Assembly (NCBI GenBank): GCA_023105745.1
Contig: JALGQZ010000004.1
Location: 33,663,816 to 33,727,815 of the forward strand
Source of the DNA: Austropuccinia psidii
Lineage: Eukaryota; Basidiomycota; Pucciniomycetes; Pucciniales; Sphaerophragmiaceae
Direction: 5' to 3'
Length of the DNA: 64,000 nucleotides
The notes beneath the pieces are model-generated. The model did no database searches and was not told where the DNA came from. It saw only the letters and a list, made by a program, of their open reading frames with translations. Both the position numbers and the translations under genes were made by a program. Below, piece by piece: positions 20,031 through 29,776 of the stretch. Every line of letters starts with the position of its first letter. Positions within the stretch are counted from its first letter, which is position 1.

Positions 20031-21382
20031 TTTCCCTGCTTGCTAGGGAAGCCTTTTGATGACCCTTGCCTATTCTCAGGCCTCTTGAAGCATTTTTCAA
20101 ATGGGTGTTTACCACCACAATAATTGCACAAGCCTTCTTTAATCCTCCTCTCCTTTTCAGAACCGATTAATTTATTGTCCTTATTGAGGAGAGCAGCATG
20201 AGGCTTGTCTTTGGACACTTGAAAATTCTTCCCCTTCTTATTCTTCTTGTGATAAGGCTTCTTTGATGATGAACTTTGAGGGGGCTTGGAGGAGTTGGAT
20301 CCACTGATTGGAGGCTTCTTCTCTTGATGACTGCCCTTTTCCTTTTGCCTCTCATGATATCTTGTGTCTAATTCTAAAGTGACATCCATAAGTTCTTGAA
20401 GAGTGTCAAAAGTTCCAGGGTGAGAAGCCAATTGGTCCAACAATCTTGATGCCAAGCCTCTTCTATACACATGAATGTAAGCTCTTTCCCCCCAATCTCC
20501 AATTCTTGACATTAAGCTTCTGAAATCTGCTATGTACAAGGAAACATGACCACTTTCCTTCATCCTCAAATTGTCCAACTCTTGTTCAGCTTTCCTGACT
20601 TCATTGGGGTCACCAAACAGAGTGAATAATTGAGATTCAAATAATGGCCAGTTATTGAGGAGGTAGGAAGGGTCTTCATTGGAAATATTTTAGAGGTAAG
20701 GTTCAATCCACTTGCCAGCTCTACCAGTAAGAAAAGAAGTTGAGTACAAAACCTTCTTCCTGTCAGAGAAGACGTTTGCTGGATCATTATGGAAAATTAG
20801 TTGACAGGATTGGACAAATCCTCTCAACTTATGAGCTTGAGTACCATCAAAAGAATCAGGTGCCTTCATGGATGGAGTCTTGAAAGCAGGGGCTTTGGAA
20901 TTGTCCCTGGGGGCAACTGCTTGAGTGAGTTGTCCCATGAACTGAGTCATTTGCTCCATCATCTTGAAGAGAATTGGATCAGTTTAAGAGACAGGAGGTT
21001 GACTAGAAAGGGCTAGATTAGAACCCTGAGGCACCTCTGGAGCATTTGCCAAGGCATCTGCCACTTCAGTCTCCCCAGAATCATCCTCTTCCACAGACTC
21101 TTCCCCCTCCTCATCTTCAACTTCCCCTAATCTTGCTCTTGCACCTTCAGACATGCCAGGGTAGCCACCCAAAAGTCCAGAAAAGGATCTTGATCTTCTA
21201 GATTTCATTCCACCTCTTCTTGAGGGTGCTGCTCCTTCCATTGGTGGTCCTCTGTCCAAATTTGCACTCAGTTGATGAACTGATGGTGTGCGGTCAAGAG
21301 GAGCCCTTGCTGTAGGAGTGAGAACAGCTGGAATCTTCTGGGATCTAGTATTCTTGGCTGGAGGGCTATGCTGAACTGGCAT
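20024..21382 (-). pseudogene. gag: G2 gag (two nonsense codons)
   Basis: One continuous 453-codon frame from ATG at 21382 (MPVQHSPPAKNTRSQ) to TGA at 20024-20026, broken only by TAA at 20984-20986 (CAA in G3) and TAA at 20690-20692 (TCA in G3). N-terminal region basic/Pro-rich, then acidic (EVEDEEGEESVEEDDSGE), then the capsid-like region (FKTPSMKAPDSFDGTQAHKL, FLTGRAGKWIEP, ADFRSLMSRIGDWGERAY), a Lys/Ser-rich linker and a zinc knuckle CNYCGGKHPFEKC. The knuckle spacing is CX2CX3HX4C, one residue shorter than the usual CX2CX4HX4C, and is the same in G3. The frame ends three codons after the slippery heptamer begins. Full-length Gag is not made unless stops are read through or Gag is supplied by another copy. 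Confidence 0.92.
20030..20036 (-). promoter_or_regulatory. G2 gag-pol -1 frameshift heptamer
   Basis: G GGA AAA in gag phase on the minus strand, then GCC and the gag stop TGA; the pol frame is -1. It fits X XXY YYZ. Confidence 0.75.
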
Positions 21383-22165
21383 TATAAAAGAAGAATGAAT
21401 AAAACTTGATGATACTTTGAATAAAATAAGGCTTGACCAAAACAATCAAATGAAAATCTTGATGAACTTGAGAAATCAATCAATAATCTTGAAGTGAATC
21501 AATATGAATAAATCTTGAAGAGTGAATATGACAAAGTCAAATTCTTATGAATAATCAATTTCAATCAATAAGTCAAATCAAGTCAATCAAAATCAAATCA
21601 ATTAAGTCTTGAGGAATTAAATCAATATCTTCAAAAGTCAATTCAATTTTCTTGAGGAATCAAATTCAAATCAATCAATTAAATCAAATCTTGAGGATAA
21701 ATCAGTTATCTTGAGTAGTCAAATCAAGTCAATCAAATCAATTCAATCAAAGTCAATTCAAAATCTTGAGGTGAAATCAATGTCTTGAGGAATCAATCAA
21801 TAAATCAATAATCTTGAGAAATTTCCAAAATCCAAAATCACTAAATACCCCAAATCAATAAAATCCCTGAATGATTATTCAATTAACCCAAATAATTCAA
21901 CTCAAATAACCTGATAAACCTGAATTCAGACAAAAAAGAGAAATGAGAATGATAATGATAAAGTGAAATGGTCAGCAGAATTTTGAAATGAGAAAGAGAA
22001 TCAATTTTCATTTGAATGAAAAGAATGAGATGAAAATTGATGAGAGAGAAAAAATCATAAAAATCATAAAAATCATAAAATCATGAAAAGATCATAATTG
22101 AAGAATGAGAGAAATGAATAAAATGAATGAAAGAAAAAGAAGCAATTATGAGTTAATTAAAATAA
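21383..22165 (-). other. G2 leader
   Basis: Low-complexity leader of about 780 bp built on TTGATT, TCAAGA and CCTCAAG words in element sense. No gene. The primer-binding region lies at its LTR-proximal end. The matching G3 leader is 60604-61300. Confidence 0.75.
22151..22163 (-). promoter_or_regulatory. G2 primer-binding site, self-priming type
   Basis: ATTTTAATTAACT, 2 nt inside the 5' LTR. It does not begin with the TGG of a tRNA-primed PBS, but is perfectly complementary to AGTTAATTAAAAT in the LTR (22524-22536). Confidence 0.6.
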
Positions 22166-22927
22166 TGTCACAGGGGCTCTTCTAAATGAAGAGGGCCTGG
22201 CACTCAGTGAACAGACTTACTTATGGAGGGCTCAAAATGAAAATACTCAAAAGATGAGAGTAATGGAGTAAGAGGATAAATTCCTAGTCATAAAATAATA
22301 AGTATAAAAGATAAAAGAGACAAAGCAAAAGCAATAATAAAGAGCCAACCACAAATAATCCTGAGTCACTGTTTCAACCTGTTCAGAAAAGAGAAAAGGG
22401 ATTAATAAGGATATGGCCACCAGGACTCTACTGAACAGGTGAGGGAAGGCTAAGACTAACTTAGTAAATAATAAAATAATATTCCAAAGTGAGAATAAAT
22501 CAATATTAAATAATAAATCAACTATTTTAATTAACTGGGGGAAAAACCCCCAGGTGGGTGAAGAGGGGCTGGTATATGTGAGAAATACCAGCCTTGGAGT
22601 TTGAGTGTTGAGATACTTGTCTGTATGCTGGAAGAAGTTGGATGTGGGATTGAATCCTGTATTGGTGAATCCAATACAGGTTATACAGTCAATACAGGTA
22701 TTTGCACCTGTATTGATTACAGGCCTGTATTTGGTGAATCCTGTATTTGGGTCTTGCCTGTATGAACTGTATTGAGGTCTGAAACTGTATTTGGATCTTG
22801 CCTGTATGAAAACTGTATTTGGATAATCTTGAATGAAACCCCCTTGCTGATTGGGTTTTGAGGGGTATCAATGAAGTAATGATTGTGGAATATGATTGGT
22901 AATGCCCCTGCCTCCTTGGCCGTGACA
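22166..22927 (-). repeat. G2 5' LTR
   Basis: 762 bp, same ends as the 3' LTR. Hairpin at 22535-22553 and proposed RNA start at 22536. U3 carries the CTGTATT/AATACAG cluster (about 22607-22828) and a CATATACC TATA-like site upstream of the hairpin. Confidence 0.95.
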
Positions 22928-22932
22928 CCAAT
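22928..22932. repeat. G2 target site duplication, right
   Basis: CCAAT directly after the G2 5' LTR, matching 12654-12658. Confidence 0.92.
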
Positions 22933-24720
22933 TTTTGTTCTTGTCACTATGTCTTCCAGTGCATTAATGTACTCTTCTGTGGAGCATGGTTCTATACACC
23001 TGCTTCTTAGGGCTTGTTCTAGCTCTCCTACACATTTCTTGAGTATTTTCATATGCACCATTTTTTGTGACATTTCTGGGTATAATGGATTAAGTCTTTC
23101 AACTTGTTTTAGGAACCAGGTTAAAGGTTTATCTTTGTCGGGGTCAAAGAAAGAATTTTCAAATTCATTTTCTATTTTGTACCTCCAGGCATCATTTGCC
23201 CACTTGGTGATTATTTCTTGTTTCCACCAAGACCAGGTATTTTTACCATTTGTTTGTCGTATGCCATAATACCATCTTTTTGCAGATTTCTCAAACAATG
23301 AATGTAATCTTGCAGTGATTAATTCATCTGGTATTGCATAGTCTTCTTGTAACATGTCAATTGTTTTAATAAATGACATGTGGTCATATTCACCTTCTCC
23401 TGTGAATGTTGGCCATTCTTTCAGCTGAGGTGCTTCTTTCATTAAGACTTGGTTATTATTTTGGTGACTCAAGTCTGTTATGAAAGGATTTGTCAATTCC
23501 TCTTTTGTTTTAACAGGGCTTCTTATATGGGAAAATGGAGTTGATAACTTTGGCATATTTAAATTAGCCTCATTCATTTTATCCATTTTTTCAGTAATAA
23601 GCCTTATTTCACTTTGAATATCATCTTTTAGATGCATTCTTGCTTCATCACTTTTTTCCACATGGTCCAAAAGTAATTTTTGGTGTTATAAAGTCTTTTC
23701 TTCAAATCTTTCTACAGAAATACTTAATTTGTTTAATTTTTCTGTAAGATTGTCAATACTCACATCATAATTGATTGTCAAAGTTTTTTCTTTGATATCA
23801 CTTATATATTTGTATAATTCTTGTTGTCCTTGTATCAATTTCTGAGTATTGTCAATTAATATTCTTGGTTTATTGTTTTCAATCATAAATTTTATGTTAT
23901 CAATTTCTTTCTTATTTTGTACAACAAGTTTGGTTAAAGATGATAAGCTATTATTTATTTCTTGGAAAGATAATAAACTATTTTTAATGTCTTTAAGAGG
24001 TAAAATACTATTTTTAAGCTCTGTTAAAGTATTTACAACATCAGGAGACAAGGTTATTTCTTTGGGAAATGGGGTTGTCTCATTCTTTGTTCCTCTTTGT
24101 CTTTGAATTCCATCAAAGTTCTGGCCATGTTGAAAACATTGTCCATGGCATCTTTTTGGATTTTTGGGATCCTGTAGCTTGGGGAATATGGTTTCCTCCA
24201 ATTCTTTTTCTTGTTCTTCTTCCCTTCTTGGGGAAGTGGGTTGGCTTGGGGCTTCTTCCTTGGCTGACTCCCTCTTTTTGGTGTGGTAATCCTTGATTTT
24301 TTTGATTTGAGGTTTGGATGACAGTGGATTCCATCCATTGGAGTATTTCACTATCTCCTCCTCTTTGAGGAACGTTTTCAGGATGTGCCAGGAGTTCATC
24401 ACTCCTTGGTGTATTTGAGGCAGCATTTCCCAATCTTTGTCCTTGTACACTGTGTAATACTGCTTGTACTGGCTCATGTAGATGTCTTTTTGAGCCCTCT
24501 GAATGTGATTTGTACCTATTTGAGTTACTCATACTTAGTTCCAATTCAGGGTCAGATATCATGGGCATTTCTGTTGCCTTTGGGATAAGGCACTTCCTTG
24601 TGTGGATTCTGTTCCACTGGGGATATTGCCCTTTCTTTTCCCTTTTGAGGGATCAGTTCTACCTCTGAGTCCAGCTCCATCTGATTGGATGGAGTATTGG
24701 GAACCTCTTCTGGTAGTCAT
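22928..24720 (-). pseudogene. gag: E1 gag
   Basis: Gag of the E family, read from ATG at 24720 (MTTRRGSQYS) toward the G2 insertion; the frame then continues into 12658. Contents: Gln/Ser-rich N-terminus; a Lys/Glu-rich segment (RREEEQEKELEE); a long predicted coiled-coil region with repeated LTELKNS / LKDIKNS / FQEINNS heptads (about 24050-23700); a capsid-like domain (EGEYDHMSFIKTIDML, KRWYYGIRQTNGKNTWSWW). Breaks: the plausible frame switches twice between about 24570 and 24280, and TAA at 23686-23688 interrupts the same frame (KTL-stop-HQKLL). It forms the capsid; the zinc knuckle lies beyond the G2 insertion, near 12545. Confidence 0.88.
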
Positions 24721-25449
24721 AGTTTAAGGAATAAGAAAAATAAAAGTATTTTTAGAATAAAATTCTTTTTATGGCAATTATAAAAGAGGTGCTCACCTTC
24801 AGAGTCTTGAATGGTGGGTCCTGGAAAGTCTAATTTCTTAGCTTTCTTTCTTTTAGTGATAACTGGTGTTGGAGAACTTTGACAAGTTTCTTCCACCAAT
24901 CTCTCAACAGTAGCTTGGTTGTCTTCTGTTGGGTTATCTTCAAACACTAAAAAAGACAAATAAATATAAGTCTTTTTATAAGAAGTGTTATTTTTTGGTA
25001 AGATATGGCAATTTTCCACGTAGAAATTGCTTTTATATCTTTAAAAAATTAAAATAAATAAAGAAATGAATAAAAATGAATAAAAATAACTTTTTTTATT
25101 GGTTTTTAATATTTTTTAATATTTTTTTTTTATTTTTTTTTAAAGAATAAAATAAAAAATGAATATGATTCTTTATAAAATTAAATTATAAAAAATTATT
25201 TTTAATTTATAAAATATCTTTTTTAATCACTAGAGTCACTCAAAGAAAGTTCTTGCAAGTCTAAGGATGTGAAAAACCACGTGTAAGACAGTACAATTGC
25301 TTTAAAAATGCCTCAATAGCTTTTAAAATCAACAAAATATAAAATTATTATATAATTTTATGATTATAAATATAATTTATTATTGGATAAGCACAATTAG
25401 AATTATTTTAAAAGGTCTTTGAAGTAAATATCACGGCCAGTCCCCCAAA
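24721..25449 (-). other. E1 leader with exon-like segment
   Basis: AT-rich leader of about 730 bp. The 24796-24947 part is less AT-rich and open (FEDNPTEDNQATVERLVEE .. TIQDSEG). In element sense it is preceded by a TTTGTCTTTTTTAG acceptor-like site and followed by a GTGAGC donor-like site. Next to the 5' LTR the sequence TTTGGGGGACTGGCC contains a weak candidate tRNA-type PBS. Function not established. Confidence 0.5.
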
Positions 25450-27473
25450 TGTAAGGTTTGACTATGAAACAATAAGTAAAAATTACTAATATTTTACTTA
25501 TTGTACTATGAATGTCCTTATAAATGAAATAAATAAGATAAAAATAATTATAATAATAAAGAATTATTATAATTATGGCGTAAAATGATTATATTATTAA
25601 ATAAATATAATAATATAATTTATATTATAAAATATAATATAATAAAATAAATATATTAATATAAAATAATTAATATATTTAAAAGCACTTTATTATTGTT
25701 ACAAAAAAATAATGAAGGCGTAAAAAATTGTTTTTTATTAATAAAAAACAATTAATAACAATAATATTACCAATATTAAAGTTATAAGTTAATATAAATA
25801 CTATTTATATTAATTAAGAAATTATTAAAATAATAATAAAGAGAAAATTATTGTAATAAGAGAAAATAACCTACTTTTAACACTCAATATAATCATTTTG
25901 TAATATTTTACACCAAAAAATATAAATACAACCTTTTCAAATTGTATTTACAATAAAAATAAAGAAAATTACTAATATTCTTGATTTTTATGTGGAAATG
26001 AGTTTTTAGAGAGATTTTTAGCAAAAACAATTAAATAAATGATTTAATCATGTCAAAATGGATGATTATAACAAGGTGGTCTTTGGTCTTTAATAATATA
26101 ATAGTTTTATATATAAAGAATAAAGAAATTACCTTTGATTTAATTGATTTAATGTTTTTGATGTGTCTGAGGGGAAAACAGAGTAAAAAGAGCTCTATTT
26201 ATAGTAAATACCTCCCTCCTAGAGACCAACAGGCTTCTAGTAGACGTGTACAGATCATATCCACTGGAATTGATCAATATCTTAAGGTTTGAGGATGATT
26301 ACATCATGATCAAACCATATTACATCATTATTACACCATTATTTAGAGTTATCACTATAACTCTAAGTTTGATGACATCAGAGGCTTGGCAGAACCCCAA
26401 ATTTCGTGGATTTTATTAGTTTTAATCATAAACTAATAGTATTCACCAATTTTATCACTCATATGACTGTTAAACTTAATTTAAGGTTACAGTAGGTTAT
26501 CATAACTGCTCAATTTAAGCTCAAACTTTGATCTTTAATAACTTTCAAGTTTTACACGCTACAGCAATTCAGAGAGTGAATTCTGATAGCCTGACATAAC
26601 CTTATTATTCTGCCAAGAGCGTTTCATTACATCATCAAAACTCTAATTATGATGATTTTTCTTGTAACTCATCTTTTCTGTTGAAATTTAATATTTTAAA
26701 TTTCAAACCATCATTTCAGGGGGTTGTACCCTGAATTTAATAATACAAATTACATCATTCTTCACGAATGAACTAGTAGAATCCAACTGTGTCCTTTTTT
26801 TTAAGTTTGGACCACTTTCACAACAAAGTGGTCAACAGCTCTGTTGATTTTTGTCAATATTTCATCATAGGTTTTAACCTTGATTATAATTTGTAAAATA
26901 AAGCTTATATCTGTGTTCTTACAGTAATTACGTGGTAACTTTATTTTTGGTTCATCACTCTATCTTGTATAGTTTAAGAGATATTAGCTATGATCCTTGA
27001 ATATATGCGTTGACCAAAAAAGTGCATATATTCAGGTTAATTCCTTAAGTATTAACTTTGGAAATTAGATCATTAATTGTTTTATGTGTGAATATTCATG
27101 GGGAATCCAATGGTACAATTTATTTCACATGTTGTTTCATTGGTTCTTGAAATAAATAAGGATTTATGGTTTTTATAAGGTATTATTCCTTATAACTCAT
27201 TAAATATTGACTTTACAGATATGCCATAAAAATGGTATATGTGTATTTTACCATGGGGAATCCAATGGTATAACTTATTTCACATGTTGATTCATTGGTT
27301 TTTAAGTTCAAACAATTTTTGTACCAATTTATGGTATTTTTGTATTTTTAAAGTAAATATTTTTAATGTATAATTATTCTAAGTAATTTTAGTATAATGA
27401 TCTTAAAGGTATAATTATTCTGAGTCTTTCTTGTGAACTTATTGGGTATGTGGTCATATCTCAAAGGCTCACA
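25450..27473 (-). repeat. E1 5' LTR
   Basis: 2,024 bp copy of 6534-8557, ending (element sense) ACCTTACA at 25450 and beginning TGTGAGCC at 27473. TATA box CTATAAATAG is the complement of 26195-26204. Confidence 0.95.
26195..26204 (-). promoter_or_regulatory. TATA box in E1 5' LTR
   Basis: CTATAAATAG on the minus strand, the likely promoter of the E1 genomic RNA. Confidence 0.65.
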
Positions 27474-29050
27474 CATTTAGCAAGATGAAGTTCAAACCTC
27501 AAGATTTTATGAAGTCAAGGTGGAATGCTTTTCAAATTTGATCAAATCAGTTTAGAGGAAATTATGGCAAGACTCTTAGTACAGAAATATCCTTCAAGAA
27601 TTGGGTAAAGGTAGATCCTTTCAAGATTATTCTCTTGATTCCTCTTCCCAACTTCTGTTATTCAAAGATTGGATGGTGGTCCCAAATGAACCCACAATTC
27701 AACTCAGAATTCTTCAAAAGCACCATTTCTCTCCTCTATCTGGATGCCCTGGCCAAGAGAAGACCCTCAAACTTGTCAAGTGGTATTTCTACTGGTCCAG
27801 AATGACTGAATTTATCAAGGATTATGTATCATCTTGTCAACAGTCCTCAAGAAACAAAAATATTCATCACAAGAAGTTTGGACTCATCAAACCTCTTCAC
27901 AAGAATTTTGGACTCCTCAAACCTCTTTGAATTCAAAATGGTCCTTGGATTTTACTGTCAATGGACTTTATCACTCAACTTTCACTGTCCAATTCCTTTG
28001 ACACAATCCTTGTCATAGTGGACAGATTCTCAAAAATAGAAGTTTTTATTCCAACAATTTCTTCAATAACTTCAATGGATTTTGCCCATTTATTCATCAA
28101 CAATATCTTTTCAAAGAATGGCCTTCCTTCAAGCATTGTTGGTTATAGAGGTTCACTTTTTGTTTCTTGCTTTTGGACCAATCTGTGGCAGCAGCTCAAG
28201 ATTACAAGAGACCTGCAAACTGCTTACCATCCAGGAACTGATGGACAGACAGAGAGGTTAAATTGGATACTAGGATAGTACCTTTGAATGTATGTCAGTT
28301 ATCATCAAGATGATTGGAACACTTAGCTCCCTCTGGCTTAATTTTCCCACAAAATTTCTGATCACTTTTCAACAAAACAATCACCATTTTTTACTGTCTA
28401 TGGAAGAGATCCACAATTTGGCTCAGTTCACATCACTCAAGATACTCCTGCTGGAAAGTTATCAAGAGAAGTCCAATCAGTACAGCAAGATTCAAAGAGG
28501 AAACTTGAAGTTTCCATAAACAGGTTTAAGAGGTATGCAGATGAAAGTAGAGGAAGTATACACATTTTTTCAATCTGGGTGAAATGGTATGGCTTTCTTC
28601 CAAGAATATCAAATCAACTAGACCCACCAAAAAACTGTGTGAAAGATGGTTGGGTCCTTTTCCAATATTCAATAAGGTCAGCACTCATGCCTACCATCTC
28701 AATAGAAGTCCATACACCCAGTTTTCCATATTTCCCTCCTTGAAGCAGTCAAGACATCAACAATCCCAAATCGGCATCAAGAGCCTCCTCCACTAATCAT
28801 CATTGAAGAAAAATAGGAATGGGAATTATCTCAAATTCTGGACTCTAAGATCAAGAGAGAAAAATTATGGTACTTGGCGGAATGAAAAGGTTTCAGTCAA
28901 GACTCACAAAGATGCACTTGGAAACCAACCAAAAACCTCAAGAATTTCCTGGAACTTATCAAGAATTCTCATTCTTTATATCCTGATAAGCCAGGACTCA
29001 TTTATTCAAGAGCTTGATAATTTATGGTCCTTTGTGAGTAGAGGAATTAC
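27474..29050 (+). pseudogene. pol: G1 pol: integrase and chromodomain end
   Basis: Resumes the G1 sequence cut at 6533; the CATTT duplication is 27474-27478. Integrase HHCC region (SPLSGCPGQEKTLKLVKWYFYW .. SCQQSSRN; the last zinc-binding Cys reads Ser). Catalytic core from 27961 (MDFITQLSLS, VGYRGSLFVS where G2 has VSDRGS, so the second Asp is lost, and TDGQTERLN with Glu kept). GPF region (WLGPFPIF) and decayed chromodomain text to about 29000. Several frameshifts and stops. Nonfunctional. Confidence 0.9.
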
Positions 29051-29776
29051 CAAAGGTAAGTCCTACTCCTGGTAAGCACATTTAGAGGTATTCTACTGTT
29101 TTGTTGTAAGCACTACCTTGGCCACTCTGTGAGCACTGTGCAATTTTTGGACACAGATATTTGGCCTGGCTTTCAACATCAATTCCAAAGTTTATGGCCA
29201 TTTTTACTTGGGCAAATGGACCATTCATTATTCTTATAACTTTACACTTTTCTTCTTTTGAAATCCATTCCTTCAGACAATGTTTAATTTTTAGGCCACT
29301 TGACTGAGTTTTAACTACCATTAGTAAGTTCCTCTCCTGTTGTGCACTTCCCTGAGGGTTCTACAGTCATTCAAAAAATCACCTTGGCCACTCTGTGAGC
29401 ACCTGGCATCAAATGTTGTTTTCCAGGTCCTTAGTCAATTCAAATAAGCTGTCCACTTCTATGTTCAAGATTTTATTTCCTTTTTCATATTTTCTTCCAT
29501 GTTTCTTTATCTTTCTTTTGTTACATTTTTTCAAAATTTCCTTTCTTATAATCTTAATGCCAAAATCTTTATGTCAACTCAATTCTTCAAAACTTCCAAA
29601 GCCAAATGTCAAAAGAAGACCAAATGATCCTCACATCATATGCCAACCTTGTACCGGTCATAAAATGTTTTTTAAGATTAAATAGCTTTGGAATACCTAT
29701 GTCCAATCCTTCTCAAAAGCCCAATAGGCTTTTAAATGTTTGGTGTGCAGGAGCTCACCATTCAAGGTGGGGGTAC
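29051..29776 (+). other. G1 3' untranslated region with PPT
   Basis: Two copies of the G-family 3' module (about 29054-29130 and 29321-29400), as in G2. The segment ends in the polypurine tract CAAGGTGGGGGTAC (29763-29776) next to the LTR. It is only ~0.7 kb long versus 2.9 kb in G2, and no trace of the antisense Zn2Cys6 gene is seen, so that gene is not universal in the family. Confidence 0.75.

Larger units (their letters stand above)
12659..22927 (-). mobile_element. G2: complete chromovirus-type Ty3/gypsy element
   Basis: 10,269 bp with two 762 bp LTRs (12659-13420 and 22166-22927) and a perfect CCAAT duplication, on the minus strand. Only about six LTR mismatches are visible by eye (about 99% identity), so it is the youngest complete insertion here. 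Layout in its own sense: 5' LTR, PBS, low-complexity leader, gag (two nonsense codons), -1 frameshift heptamer, an uninterrupted pol ending in a chromodomain, a 2.9 kb 3' region, PPT, 3' LTR. The 3' region carries an antisense gene (14430-15599). It inserted precisely into the gag-pol frame of E1. Confidence 0.96.
6534..27473 (-). mobile_element. E1: complete Ty3/gypsy element (contains G2)
   Basis: 20,940 bp bounded by two 2,024 bp direct LTRs and a perfect CATTT duplication. Coding strand is minus: 5' LTR 25450-27473, leader, gag 22928-24720, pol 8676-12658, PPT, 3' LTR 6534-8557. Subtracting the G2 insertion (12659-22927 plus one CCAAT) leaves about 10.67 kb. By eye the two LTRs differ at roughly 30-40 positions (about 98% identity). 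E1 interrupts the pol of G1; the G1 sequences on either side join without loss. The coding region has in-frame stops and frameshifts, so this copy is probably non-autonomous. Confidence 0.95.

Noticed and set aside
22689..22931. ORFs reading through LTR sequence (SNYSFHTGKIQIQFQTS.. and the tail of the E1 gag frame)
   Set aside because: Translations of the CTGTATT-rich LTR; the gag frame ends at the insertion site 22928.
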